NCBI GenBank assembly: GCA_907165065.1
Contig: OU015527.1
Coordinates: 23,821,686-23,885,685, forward strand
Reading direction: 5' to 3'
DNA from: Caprimulgus europaeus
Taxonomy: Eukaryota; Chordata; Aves; Caprimulgiformes; Caprimulgidae
Length of the DNA: 64,000 nucleotides
The notes beneath the pieces are model-generated. The model worked only from the letters and a program-made list of their open reading frames with translations. It was not told the origin of the DNA and searched no databases. Of the stretch, positions 13,101-25,375 are shown piece after piece. The translations under genes were made by a program, and so were the position numbers. Positions within the stretch are counted from its first letter, which is position 1; each line of letters opens with the position of its first letter.

Positions 13101-13380
13101 TATTTGCTGTATAAGCTTTAACTATGTTGTGCTAACATAGTTTTGTGATAGGCAGTTCCCATCAAACTGGCAAACTTAGAAAAATCTCTATAGACTTGTT
13201 TTGCTTTCTCTTAATGTGTTTATAGATTTATGTTCTTAAGTACCTACAATCATTTTTGCAGACAGTATATTTATAACTGGCAATCCAGAAGAACCTGTAC
13301 TCTGTTGCTTTAATAAGCTGCACCATTCATTAATCCACATGTGATAATTGTCACTGAATGTGACCAAGCATGGCCATGTA
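10126..13380. other. Unique AT-rich DNA, no gene recognised
   Basis: Short open frames such as 10598-10852 carry no recognisable domain. No TE is recognised. Several poly(A/T) runs are present. Confidence 0.6.
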
Positions 13381-13690
13381 AGTTCATTTAAATGTGACTA
13401 TACAATGCACTATTAGTGTATCCAGCTGTAAGAGTTCTGAATGAACACAACCAGGTAGCTGTGCTAGTTCATTCAAATGCAACTGGACTGAATTGCAGCA
13501 CTGTTAGTTCATTCAAAGCTGTAGTAGTTCAAAGTATTGAACACCACCAGTCTGATAGTGCTAAATTGGGTATCACTCCAAATCTAAGCCCAGCTGCTCC
13601 CAGCTCCTCTGATTGCCCGAGAATAAGCTGGAATGTAAAGGGGTTTATTTTTCTGCCAAAGCTTTCTGCCTTTTAATGCAACAGAAAAAT
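13381..13690 (+). mobile_element. Putative 3' portion of the 5' LTR of an ERVL-type provirus
   Basis: Assigned from position: a primer-binding-site-like sequence follows at 13691 and ERVL-type gag and pol follow that. The stretch contains imperfect direct copies of AGTTCATTCAAATG at 13381, 13466 and 13506, a short one at 13526 and a related palindromic form at 13433, resembling repeated U3 elements. I cannot fix the left LTR end, and no second LTR copy downstream is available for comparison. Confidence 0.45.
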
Positions 13691-13708
13691 TGGTGCCATG
13701 AACAGGAT
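13691..13708 (+). promoter_or_regulatory. Retroviral primer binding site (putative)
   Basis: TGGTGCCATGAACAGGAT starts with TGG and would pair with a tRNA 3' end ...GGCACCA. It sits just downstream of the presumed LTR end and upstream of gag. Leucine tRNA would be the ERVL expectation, but I cannot assign the tRNA with confidence. Confidence 0.5.
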
Positions 13709-15060
13709 TGCCAGACACCACCCCATCAATGCCCACATATGCGGCTGCTGGCAGGAGATACTCTTCTACATTAATAATTCTTGATGGGGCAAAGGTATAG
13801 ACATTTCTAACAAAGTCAATGCACTCAAGATTGCACACAAGCTATTTGTGAAAATGCTGATTATGGTCATAGACAAGGCCAGCACTGCAAGAACATGGAT
13901 GTGTCCCTTCCCAAGCTAGGAAGGAGTGGGCTCAAAAGTTTTGTAAGGATGAAGAGAAAGTGATAGAACACATTGAGCAGTGTCAGGCTGCACAAAAGAT
14001 TGGAATGAGAAATAGGAAACGGTAAAAAGGTGTCGTTTGTGTGGTGTTAGGAGCCTGTTTATGTTGTGCTCAGCAAGAAGCTAAAGCCTAAGCTCCCAAA
14101 CTAATTTCTGATCTGGAATATGGAACTTTGAAATTGAGAAACGAAGTGTTAAGGTCATCATTGGACTTTGAGAAAGAGACAAAAGAAAAGCTAGAAACCT
14201 GAGTTGATAAACTTATAAGTGAGAATAATCAACTTGTTAGTGAGAATAATCATCTTGGACAACTGTTGGAAAGGGTTAACCGACTATTAGATAAGATTGA
14301 ACCATCTGCTTTGTTCAGGCAGATTCATAGATTAATGCATTGTGCAAACCCTGAACTGAGATATCTGGTCTGACAGTGACAAAGATGTGGTTGGAGGGAC
14401 CCTCAATTCTGAATATAGAGTAATTTCCCCATGACTCTTGGTTAAAACTGAGACTGGTGTGCATAATGATGAGGAGATCTACACTACTGTGCATACAATT
14501 GACAACAGAGTTGGCAAAAAATAAAGGAAAAATATTGAGGGCAATCAGGAGACTTGGAGGTTAAGTAGGTGTCGCAAGTCTCTCATGTCGGGGGAGACCG
14601 AATTATGTTAAGTGAGGAGGAAGCAGGAGGCTATTGGGGACCAGGAGCATTTTTAACCACCACATCATGGAATAATCATTATTCCCTCATCACACCAGCT
14701 GCATACTGGGCAAGTACTATGGAGCCTAGGGAGAGGGGTAAACCACTGGAGATTAAAGCTACAGGCTACTTCGATCTGGCTGAGGCAGTACAGAAAGCAG
14801 CCTGCACACAAGCAATATATGAAGATGTGTCAAGGAAGTCCCCTATCCTATTGACCTGTAATAGATAATCCTTTTTATCTGTAGTCTTCCTGATTTTCTT
14901 AAAATATTTGAAGCAAGTGCCCAAGAGTGCATAAAAGCTTTTTGTGAAGATGCTGATTCTGGTAATAGACAAGGTCAGTGTCCCCCCCATATCCACTTGA
15001 AGCAAGTTTGTACAAGAAAAGGATAAGTATGGGCAATGAATGGGCTGGATCAGTTAATCC
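13709..15060 (+). pseudogene. gag: ERVL-type gag remnant
   Basis: Gag encodes the structural polyprotein. Here it is scattered over three frames with many stops. A coiled-coil segment rich in L, E, K and N is readable at about 14113-14350, with repeated SENN(Q/H)L phrases and a leucine-rich tail. An open stretch at 14569-14868 (99 residues) carries the most conserved ERVL capsid signature: a GGDRI block, EEAGGYWGPGAFL at residues 17-29, SLITPAAYWAS, and QKAAC near residue 75. The major homology style downstream is lost. A block at 14917-14980 is repeated in diverged form at 13820-13884, suggesting internal rearrangement. Assignment rests on motif recognition against ERVL Gag. Confidence 0.75.
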
Positions 15061-15168
15061 AGCAGAAAACCCCCAGATCAAGCCTCGTGAATTCGCCAAG
15101 TCCATATCCAATCCCCTAAATCTGATTGGAGGTTTAAAACTAATAGGGAAATTTGGGAACAGAGTGAG

Positions 15169-15546
15169 TTGTGGCATGAAGGCCTAGATTTGGGTGTACC
15201 CCTACTATTCCTGTGTGGTGCCTCTACAGAGGATTTCTGTACACTGGTCCAATCTCAGGGTGAAAAAACCCAACCCTGCTGGGAAAATTGCCTAATCAAA
15301 AAAACCCCAACCCATAAGGAAGCTGCGCCTTTTGCTCTGGAACGCAATCTAATTGACTATGCAGAACCCCAGGAAAAAAAACTTCCATCCCTGGGGAGAG
15401 CAGTGAGCCATTCAGCCAGGCAGATACAAGTAATTCAACAGCTCCCTAGTAACTGTTCTAATCTTATCATTGCCATTCCCATTAGACCCCGAAAAATACT
15501 AGTACACCTTTTCATTGATACTGGAGCCCAAACATTATTAATGTAG
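15169..15546 (+). pseudogene. pro: ERVL gag-pro junction with retroviral protease start
   Basis: A 125-residue open stretch. It ends with the aspartic protease active-site block, hydrophobic-rich then DTGA at residues 117-120 (about 15517-15528), followed at once by a stop after LLM. The earlier part (VHLF-preceding polar region, WENC) would be Gag C-terminus and linker. The rest of the protease and the RT N-terminus are absent: only about 30 bp separate it from RT palm sequence, so several hundred bases were deleted. Not functional. Confidence 0.8.
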
Positions 15547-15575
15547 GAGAGTACCCCCTGCCAGCAACCTTAGAT

Positions 15576-16016
15576 GTGATAGACATGGGTTTTTTAATGA
15601 TTTCCCAGCAGAAGCAGTGTAAGTCTCAATTTGCATTTACCTGGAAGGAAATAAGATATGTGTTTAACCAGCTACCCCAAGGATACAAACACTCCCCTAC
15701 TATTGGCCATAATATCTCGGCAAGGGTATTAGCAGAAATTCCCATTCCAACACAGGTCACTGTTTATCAGTACATAGATGATATACTGATAAGGGAAGAA
15801 AACTCTGGTGTTAAATCTGCTGTGGAAAAAGTACAAGAGGAATTAATGAAGCTGGGGTTAGATCTTCCTCAATCTAAACCTTCACAGGACATTAAATTCC
15901 TGGGAGTCTGGTGGATTAAAGGAGCTGCCTCTGTTCGCCCAGCTACCCTGAAAGAGATTGAAAATGGGCAGGTTCCCTCTAAAAAAAAGAGTTACAGAAA
16001 ATTATGGAAACTTTAA
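15576..16016 (+). pseudogene. pol: ERVL-type reverse transcriptase palm fragment
   Basis: 146 residues. LPQGYKHSPT at residues 33-42 and the catalytic YIDD at 66-69 (about 15771-15782) identify retroviral RT; the style (FTWKEIRYVFNQLPQGYKHSPT) is that of ERVL. A fold-back FLGVWW block follows. The fingers domain and the first catalytic aspartate are missing because of the upstream deletion. A stop at 16014-16016 ends the frame before the connection domain. Confidence 0.88.
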
Positions 16017-16072
16017 ACTATTGATGTAAGCATATCTCAGGTTTTTCTATCATTGCCTGTCCTTTATATAAT

Positions 16073-16850
16073 TTGCTTAAAAAAGGAAAATCATGGGACT
16101 GGATTAAACAACATGAGAGTGCATTAGAATCATTGATCAGAGAACTAAGACTATTTAAGCAGCTGTGTCCAGTACATCAGTCATACCCTATCCATGTGGA
16201 ATGGGGATTTAGTGAACATGGCTCTCACTGTAATATATGGCAAATGGGACAGGAAGGACCCAAAAGGCCATTAGAATTCAGCTCCCATCCCTTCAATGAA
16301 ACTGAAATGAGATGTTCAGATGTTGAAAAATGTTTACTATAACTGGTGGGAGCTGTAGAGTGAGTGGAAAAAATAAGGGAACAGAGTGTGATTATAAGGG
16401 GACCCTTCCACATCCTGAATGTAGGCTGCAAAGGAACTGCACCATCTGCTGGCATTGTTTAGAAACCCACAGTACATTAGTGGTATGCTTATTTAGAAGG
16501 TATCAATTACATAATACTTATTACCGAAGGCAGTACTGAAGTATCTAAATTACAGAAAGATGTAGATAACACTTTGTCATTTTTAGCCCTGCCAAGCAAA
16601 TTGTCTCCAATTCAAGAGACACCTCTGGAAGAAAATAGTGATATCAAGAAGGTATGGTTTACTGGTGCATCAATGAATGGCAATATAAGGCTGTGGCATT
16701 AGAAGTGGTCACAGCAATAAGACTAAATAAAACTGGTAAAGGAAAGGGACAGATAGGAGAATTTAGAGCAGCCACACAACATGGTGCTAGCCATATCTAT
16801 GCTGATTTTGAAGTTGCAATGGCTTGCTCTTTAGAAAAGTAGAGCACAAG
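16073..16850 (+). pseudogene. pol: ERVL RT connection and RNase H remnant
   Basis: 16073-16342 reads as RT thumb/connection (WDWIKQHESALESL, then PIHVEWGFSEHGS). 16600-16842 reads as RNase H: a degraded start near the FTDGS position (now FTGAS around 16655), AVALEVV, and GEFRAATQH, where the glutamate of the AEL-type motif is retained. Frames shift at least twice and stops occur at 16340 and 16840. Integrase, 3' LTR and any env are absent; the provirus is truncated here. Confidence 0.75.
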
Positions 16851-19244
16851 TTTGCTAGTAGTTCTCTGCCCAATTGTTATACAAAAATAACCATTCTCTG
16901 AATGCATCATAAAGAATACTCTTTAACAATATTTAATGACTTTCTGCAACTCTAGTGTTTTCATAGCTCAGATTCTAGACAGTCGTGCATCAACTATATG
17001 GTTAAGGTATCTCCATTAATCAGAAAGGCATAATAAGCCATTTAGCAATGTATTAGTGATTGCATGGGTTGATAATTAAATAGTGATAATAATAAATAAT
17101 TATATTTTATGAGAGAAAAAGCTCTGTAGTTGTTGAGTAAAATATTTTTGATTGCAAAGCTTTAGAAAAATGTACACCTGTTCAGCTTTTATTGATTAAA
17201 TTTTGAGGAAGAGGGAGAAATAAGGTGGACAGATAACCACAAAAGAAGAGCTTGTGCAAAAGAACATGTACAAGATGTATATGTATATACAAGAACATAT
17301 ACAAATTTTTTTCTAATTTAGAAATTATTAGAATCAATTCTGAACAATGCCAAGTTGTATGTAGTAACCTGAGTAAGTATGTCTGAAGAGTCATGCAAGT
17401 GAGTATGGAAATCCTCCTGGGAATTAAGTGGAATTAGATGGTTAGTTAAAGACATTCAGGATTTATGCATTTTTTATTATGGAAAGTATTTCTTCACCTG
17501 TATCCAGATTAAAATATACTGTAATTACTTACTCTTAACTTCTTTTTCAGTTCAGGTTTAACAACCTGGTAGCCTAACAGTCCAGGAAAAGAGAGTTAGT
17601 TAATTAAATCTTGATAATAAATATAAGATCTGCTGACTTGCCTGACCTCAGATCATGTCTAATGACAATTTTACTGACCATTGACCAGATTGTCAGGATG
17701 ATCCCAAGGTGCATGATGATTATGAGAGTGTGATGATCTGATTGTTAAAAAAAAGTTTGCAATATAGTCCCTCAGTTGTGGCTCTCGATTTACATCCTGT
17801 CTTCTATTTACATCCTTTATTCTCTTTAAGTTGTAAGGATTGAAACTGACAAAGCTAAGAACAGCTTTTGAAGTTCTGAAAAATAGACTCCATATTAATG
17901 TTTTATTTAAATTTACTTGTGTTTTACTTAAATTTACTTAAATAAATAATTAAATTTACTTAAATTAATATTTAACAATTTTTATGGCATAACATTGCTG
18001 TGCTGAGTCTCTGAATAGTGTGATTGGACAGGGCACGAATGACAGCAAGAATTTTACAAATATTTGAACTTTGCAGAAAGATAGGTTTATAAATCTGCTC
18101 CACAGGGAACAGAGTTTATGGGAAATATATGAAGCTGTAATCAGAAAACCAGAATCATTAGAGGAGGAGATATATATGTTTTGAAATAAATTCAGCTACA
18201 AAGTAAATATGTCCTTTAAAATAATTTGATCCCCTCTCTTTGAGCTAGGATTACAATTAGGCATCTTTTACCTCAGGAGCTTAAGCACTGAACCTTAGCA
18301 GTGCTAGATTGCTCCTTCCTCCTCTTTTGTTCCCTTCCAGGTGAGAAGAATCACTGCTTGAAATTATAAGGTAAATTTAACTTATTTTTTTAAAATTTAT
18401 CTTTATTTTCTTGGTGGCTCTTTCTACATGAAGTGTGTTAATTCTAAATACATGTATATTTATTGGGTTGAAAGTATGAAATACTTTGAAATGTCATGTA
18501 AAATATATGGTCATAGTCATCATCATCTAGTTGCTAATAATAAATTTCCACAAAACCATCTATAACATTTAAAGTATAATTCTGCATAAACCTTAGAGTT
18601 TACTATTACATTTCTTCACATTATTTTCTTAAAAAAAAACAATAAAAGGTGATGAATATATATAATACTTCTTTTAAGAATGACAGAGTTAAAACTTTAG
18701 ATGAGCTACCTGAAGGAAAGGAGCCAGCAACTCTTAACAGGATTTTGGTACTACTGTGTGGTAGAGCTGTAAATTTCCATTGATTGATGCTATGACATCA
18801 TTTGCTCTTAGCCACATTTTTTATATTGCAAAACCCAGTAGTTTTGTCACAAGTCTCCCAAGTGATGTGTCATACAATGAAGATCACCTCAAAGGTGAAT
18901 TTTGTGAAATGATTCCCCAGTTAAATCAATATGGAGTGCATAGTCCCTGATGATCTCAGACTTGAAAGCTATTTCTACATCTTTTTTTTCTGACCCTTCA
19001 GGAGTGTTGCACCTCCTGGAAAATCTAAATATATCTGGGCTAGTATATCTGTATTTTCTTATCTGAAAGCAGGAGTGATAAAATTACCTTGGAGAACATC
19101 CAGTATAATCTTTGCAAGCTTTCAGAGATCTGAACTCTTGTCATTGCTAAGATTGACTTTATGCTGAACCAAAATCTTGGAGACAGGTTCTAACTACATG
19201 GCAAATAAGTTTTCAGCCAATCATGACCTCATGATAGTCTCAAT
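16851..19244. other. Unique AT-rich DNA, no gene recognised
   Basis: Contains short repeats of AAATTTACTTAAAT around 17905-17965 and several T/A runs. No coding or RNA gene signal. Confidence 0.6.
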
Positions 19245-20890
19245 TACAGGCCCTAGTTCTTATGGGGGATTTTAACTACCCAAGTATTTGCTGGAATGCC
19301 TACACAGCCAGCCATCCACAGTCCAGGAGGTTTCTCCAGTGATGATAACTTCTTGATGCAAATGGCAGATGAGCTAACTAGGAGAGGAGTGCTGCTGGAT
19401 CTTATACTCAGCAATAAGGAGGGTCTGGTTGAAGTGGTGAAGGTTGAGGGCAGCCTTGACTTAGCGACCATGAGATGGTGGAGTTCAGGATTTTGTGTGG
19501 TAGGAGCAGAATACCAAGCAGGATCACAACCCTGGACTTCAGCAGGGCCAACTTTGACCTTTTCAAGCAATTACTAGGGGAAATCCCATGGGATAAGGTG
19601 CTAGATGGTAAAGGGGCCAAAGTTGGTTAACATTCAAGGACCACTTCTTCCAAGCTCAAGATCAGAGCATCCCAGCGGGTAGGAAATCAAGAAAGGGAGC
19701 CAGGAGACCCACATGATTCAACAGGAAACTGCTGGGCAAACTCACGTGGAAAATAGAGTCTACAGATCATAGAAGGAGAGGCTAGTCACTTGGGAGGAAT
19801 ATAAGACTGTTGTCAGAGAATCTAGGGAGGCAACTATGAAAGCTAAGGCCTCCTTGGAATTAAACCTTGCAAGAGAGGTCAAGGAAAACAAAAAGGGCTT
19901 CTTCAAATACATAGCAGACAAAGCTAATGTTAGTGGCAATGTAGGCCTGCTGCGAAATGGTGTGGGTACCCTGGTGACAGAGAATACAAAAAAAGCAGTT
20001 ATTGAACGCCCTTTTTGTCTCTGCCTACACTGCTGGAGACTGTCCTCAGGAGCCCTGGACCCCTGAGGCCCCAGAGGAAGTCAGGATAAAGGAGAGGCTT
20101 GCCTTGCTTGATGAGGACTGGGTTAGGGATCAGTTAAGCAATCTGGACATCCATAAATCCGTGGGTCCTGATGGAGCATACCTGCAGGTGCTGAGGGAGC
20201 TGGCTGAAGTCATTGCTAGACCAATCTCCCTCATCTTTGGTGAGTTGTAGGGAAGAGGAGATGTGCCTGAGGACTGGAGGAAAGCAAATGTCACTCCAGT
20301 CTTCAAAAAGGGCAAGAGGGAGGACCTGGGTAGCTGTAGACCTGTCAGCCTCACCTCCATCCCTGGAAAGGTGATGGAACAACTTATCTTCATTGCCATC
20401 TCAAGGCATATCAAGGATAAGAGGGTCATTAGGAACAGTCAACATTGTTTTAACAAGGGGGGAGTAATGTTAACCAACCTGATAGCCTTTTATAAGGATT
20501 GTGCACCCTGGAGAAGAAAAGTGTCTGGGTGCACCTTATAGCAGCCTTCCAGTACCTGAAAAGTGCCTATAAGAAAGCTGGGAAATCGTTCACAAGGGCG
20601 TGTAGCAATAGGACAAGGGGTAATGGTTTTAAACTAGAAAAGGATAGATTTAGGTTGGATATTAGGAAAAAGTTCTTCAGTATCAGGATGGTAGATCATT
20701 GGAGCAGGTTGCCAAGAGAGGTAGTGGAGGCCCCGTCCCTGGAGATATTCCAGGTCAGGCTTGATGGAGCTCTGAGCAACCTGCTCGAGTAAAGATGTCC
20801 CTTCTTACTGCAGGGGGTTGGACTAGATGACCTTTGAAGGTCTCTTCCAACCCAATAAGTTCTATGATTCTGTGATTCTATGATTCTGTG
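19245..20890 (+). mobile_element. CR1 LINE, 5'-truncated, internal deletion, intact 3' end
   Basis: Begins inside the endonuclease (LMGDFNYP-like block at about 19255-19280, LDLILSNKEG near 19395-19425), continues through the linker (FFKYIADKANV near 19900) and RT entry ([26 protein letters not shown] at about 20286-20385). Between about 20510 and 20540 the central RT, including the FADD box, is missing, and the text resumes in the C-terminal region (TRGNGFKLE near 20610). The 3' end carries alternating ATTCTATG/ATTCTGTG units at about 20858-20890, the hallmark CR1 terminus. Multiple stops; dead copy. Confidence 0.95.
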
Positions 20891-20925
20891 AAATTAAGTT
20901 TCCTTTCTTTTACTATTAACTTTCT

Positions 20926-21008
20926 TTTGTTGTGGTGTTTTTTGGGGTGGTTTTTTTTTGGTTTGTTTGTTTTCTGTTTTTTTTTTTGTTTTTTTTTTGT
21001 TTTTTTCC
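20926..21008. repeat. T/G-rich low-complexity tract
   Basis: Long T runs broken by G and GTTT units, lying between the CR1 3' end and the LTR fragment at 21013. Confidence 0.85.
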
Positions 21009-21012
21009 ACAG

Positions 21013-21100
21013 ATGTCCTGGTTTTGCTAGGATAGAGTTAATTTTCTCCTTAGTAGTTTTTAGTAATTTTCTTCTTAGGGCTAGCCCAGTGAAACTATCA
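21013..21100 (+). mobile_element. 5' end fragment of the 5.3-kb LTR family
   Basis: TGTCCTGGTTTTGCTAGGAT followed by AGAGTTAATTTTCT matches the start of the LTR at 5304-5932 (there on the minus strand). Similarity fades after roughly 50-90 bp, so only the LTR start is present. Confidence 0.75.
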
Positions 21101-24087
21101 CAACAGGGAAGTTTTAAGGCTCAACTTGATTCTTCGTACACAGGCATGTTTTATAGCTATTTGTTTGTTTAAAGTCTCATAGGTTACCAGAGACTTGGTA
21201 ACTGAATGACTGAACACTGGAGAAAACTCACAATAGGACTGAAAAGGAGTCTGACTGGGAGAAAAGCTGATATGCCTTTCCACCTGAAAAAACAGATCTT
21301 ACAGTACAAGTGGTAATGCAAATCTTGTATCTTTTTTTACCAAACTTTTTCTCATGAAATTTCCTATTACTATTGCAATTTCATAGTGATACAAGGATAT
21401 CTTGTATAGTCAGAAAGTCATCACTCTCCTGTATTTTCATCTACAGCTTTGCAGGAACTGTGTCTTTTTAATATGAAACATCCAAGAACATTCAAAACAG
21501 AATAAAAACAAATTTAGCTCTGAAGGACTTGACATATATGCATGCTGTAGAAGTGTCACAAACAAGAAAAGTGTATTGAGTCATCAGAGAATAATTATTG
21601 CTTAAGAATTATTTACCTCAAATAAAAATGTGGTCATGAGAATAACATTTCAAAGTACATAATATCATGTTTAAATATACATTCATCTGTGTCACTTAGG
21701 TCATGTGGTAACTGTGAGCATGCAAATTCCTTGCATTCTTTAATCTTTAGTTTGCTAACTCTCTAATTTCCTCCCAAGGATCCAGTGTCATTATCCTCAG
21801 TTTAGAAATGACATATTGAGGCAGAGACAATCTAAACAACTGATAAATGTCCTTTTACTGGAGTTTTCCTGATCTGTGTTCCAAGTAAGGAGCAAGGGCA
21901 GAACATAAAACAAAGAAATCACTCTACAGTAATCAGGAACGGCAGCTGGAGAAAAGTCTATTTAACAATCCTTCACTCCCAAGAAATCAGCTGAGGCACG
22001 GATAAATCTGGACATTAAATTAATAAGAAAGAACATTCTCTTCCTTGTAAGAATAAAAATGTGGAAACATCAATCTTCATGCTTCAGGTTTTCTTCACAC
22101 ATATTTGTCTGCTACAGCATTTGGCATTATTTGCTGTGAGATAGAGGAAACTACACTAACTGAAGAACTCCTCTGATCTGCAATAGCAATTTGTAGATCT
22201 CTACACTCCTAGCAAAGTAGCCCCTGATTTTCAAAGATGCTGATGATCTGTTCCCCTCAAATCTTTTCCAAGGGGAGACCAAGAAATGCATCATTCACTG
22301 TTGCTGCTTTCTGATAGTTCAAGTCACCAAAGGCACTTGATAGTCTTTAATTCTTGTCACATATGGGACTGAAAGTTCAAATCAGCTACAACACTGAAGC
22401 ATACATGAATGAGAGGGAAGACTGTAAATATGTATATACATGTATGCATGTGATACAATGGATTTTATAAAAACACCATCAAAAAATAGCAGGTTGTTTT
22501 CATTTTAGGAGTATGAAGTTCTTAAGTGAAGTGCCCGCATATCTTTTAAATAGTGTTTTGCAATTTGCAGTAAACCATAGCATAATATTTTAAAATGCCA
22601 TTTGAAAATATAGCAATTATGTCAAGAAAATTAGAATTAGCAATTATGACACTCCCCTAAAACTAAGAATAACATATATCACACAAGTGTTTGTTCATTC
22701 CAACACCCTGGAGAATTATTGATTTGAACCCATCATTTGAATTTATCCCAGTTTTTTAATAATTATCAACAATTCATAAAAAGATCAGCATTTTTTTCAC
22801 CAGATACTTGGGGCATTTTGGTCTATCAAAATGATAAGCTGCTTTAAGATTTCAGGCCTCTTAAAGTTTCCCAAATTCAGAAGGTACAGTATATCTTTTT
22901 TACAAAAACTGTGATATACTTGAATTAATGTGCCAGAAATATTCTACAAACAGAAATCCATGTATGTTAATTTTGTTATTCCCAAGGAAGAATGAAAGTG
23001 TAACTATGAAGACAGTATTCAATTGCTCTTCAAGAAAAATGATCCAATGATGTACATAAAGCAAGCACAATGAACTTCCTTAACTATTTCACTAGGAAGC
23101 TGTACCACCACTTTCACTCTCTCTCTCACACACATAGAAAATCTGCTACATGTAGACCTGTAGCCCATGATTATATTGCTGTGGACATGTAGTTCCCATG
23201 ACTCCAGAAAAAAAAAGAACAAATCTATCCATCTTGTGACATGAAGCAGAAAAGTACAACATCATGGCTTCACATACAAATAACCCTGAAAAAGTCAGAT
23301 CCAATATGTCTCCTGTCCCTTTTTTGAACAAGAGGTTGGAATAGATAAGATCCTGAGGCTCTTTCCAACCTGCTTCCTAGGACCCTATGTTACTGATAAT
23401 CTCTGTTATTTAGCTGTAAAATGAAATTTTATCCATTGTATTTACTGTTGTTATTGTTATTGGGATACATGCTATATCATGTCAACACTCTAATCCTGAA
23501 GGCAGAATCCTCCCTCTTGTACTAAGTACTCTATAAGCAGTAAAGGAGCACTGGTTGTAGAGTACTACTACAAGAGATGGTAGCAGATAGATCCAGAAAT
23601 TACAATTATAAAACAGTAATAAATAGTATGATAAGAAATACACTGAAACTAACCTGGAGCAGACTGGTGCCAAATATATTTAATGGAGAACAATAAACTT
23701 ATGAAGTACAGTGAATACTGAACATGCACAAGAACCAGTCAAGCAAAACCATGCACTGTTCTGTTTAAACAAATCAGTGTCTACAAATCTGTTTACATTT
23801 ACTTTTCAAAACTGTTTAATTCTATTTCTTCAGGAATTATATAAAGCTATATGTATTAAATCTCAGGTGTTTCTTACACTAGTCTCCATAAAATCTTGGA
23901 TGATGAGCAGACAATGGCTAGCTATGAGCTATGGTTATCTGCAGCTAGCCCTATAACCAATGCAGTTTCATAGTATGAAAAATTTCTGCCTTCTTTTTCA
24001 GTAGCTCGTTATGAAATCCCATCTAGAAAACACAAAAATACCATCCCCAGTTCTAATGTACAACAAGAGCATCTTTTGTTCTAAATA
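21101..24087. other. Unique AT-rich DNA with one short CR1 relic
   Basis: No gene recognised. The only repeat seen is the CR1 3'-end relic at about 23328-23395. Confidence 0.6.
23328..23395 (+). mobile_element. Short relic of a CR1 3' end
   Basis: GAGGTTGGAATAGATAAGAT followed by CTTTCCAACCTG resembles the CR1 3' UTR phrase (GGTTGGACTAGATGACCT...CCTTCCAACC). It lacks the 8-bp terminal units, and similarity is partial. Confidence 0.5.
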
Positions 24088-25146
24088 GAGCTGGATGGTT
24101 GCATTCAAAGAATTGTGGTCAACAGCTCAATGACCGAGCGGAGGCCGGTGACTAGTGGTGTCCCTCAGGGGTCAGTATTGGGGCTGGTGCTGTTCAACAT
24201 CTTTGTCAGAGACATGGACAGTGGGACTGAGTGCACCTTCAGCAAGTTTGCCGATGACACCAAGCTGTGTGGTGTGGTTAACATGCTGGAAGGATGTAAT
24301 GCCATCCAGAGGGATCTTGACGGGCTTGAGAGGTGGGCCTGTGCAAACCTGATGAAGTTCAACATGGTCAAATGCAAGGTCCTGCACCTGGTTTGGAGCA
24401 ATCCCAAACATAAATACAGGCTGGGTGATATGTGAAGTGAGACCAGCTCTGAAGAGAAGAACTTGGGAGCAGTGGCGGATGAGAAGCTGAACATGAGCTG
24501 GCAATGTGCACTCGCAGCCCAGAAGGCCAACTGTATTCTGAGCTGCACCAAGAGAAGCGTGGCCAGCAGGTCAAGGGAGGTGATTTGCTCCCTCTACTCT
24601 GCTCTTGTAAGACCCCACTTGGAGTCCTGTGTCCAGTTCTGGAGCCCCCAACACAAAAAATACATGGATCTGTTAGAACGAGTCCAGAAGACGGCCACAG
24701 GGATGATCCAAGGGCTGGAGCACCTCTCCTACAAGGACAGGCTGAGAGAGTTGGGGCTGTTCAGCCTGAAGAACAGAAGGCTCTGGGGAGATTTTATAGT
24801 GGCCTTCCAGTAGCTGAAGGGGGCCTACAAGAAAGCTGGGGAGGGACTTTTTACAAGGGCAGGTAGTGATGGAACAAGGGGAAATGGCTTTAAACTGGAA
24901 GAGGGTAGATTTAGATTAGACATTAGGAAGAAATTCTTTATTGTGAGAGTGGTGAGACACTGGAACAGGTTGCCCAAGGAAGCTGCGGACGTCCCCTCCC
25001 TGAAAGTGTTGAAGGTCAGTTTGGATGAGGCTTTGAGCAACCTGGTCTAGTGGAAGGTGTCCCTGTTTATGACAGGGAGGTTGGAACTAGATGATTTAGC
25101 GTCCCTTCCAACCCAAACCATTCTATGATTCTATGATTCTATGATG
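24088..25146 (+). mobile_element. CR1 LINE 3' half, young subfamily
   Basis: 5'-truncated just before the [10 protein letters not shown] block. 24115-24435 encodes [10 protein letters not shown] and the FADD box ([11 protein letters not shown]); 24463-24813 encodes the RT C-terminal region ([23 protein letters not shown]). One in-frame TGA (about 24433) and a stop near 24811 separate them. The 3' UTR is complete and ends with three ATTCTATG units at about 25121-25144. It is the same subfamily as 1-1146 (about 96-97% over the shared 407 bp). Confidence 0.95.
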
Positions 25147-25375
25147 TTCCCAGGAACAGAGGTGAGGCTGACAGGTCGGTAGTTCCCAGGGTCTTTCTTT
25201 CTACCCTTTTTAAGAATGGGTGTAATGTTTCCTTTCTTCCACTCACCTGGACTACCGTGACTTTTCAAATATGATGGAGAATGGCTTGGCAACTACATCA
25301 GCCAATTCCCTCAGGAATCTGGGATGCATCTCATCAGGTCCTATGGTCTTGTGTATGTTCAGGTTCCAAATTACT
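25147..25375 (-). mobile_element. Inverted CR1 fragment, RT entry region
   Basis: On the minus strand this covers the linker/RT entry ([14 protein letters not shown] phrase near 25310, then the KKG and LTS(V)PG blocks at 25147-25210). It abuts the 3' terminus of the plus-strand CR1 with no spacer. Truncated at both ends. Confidence 0.85.
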
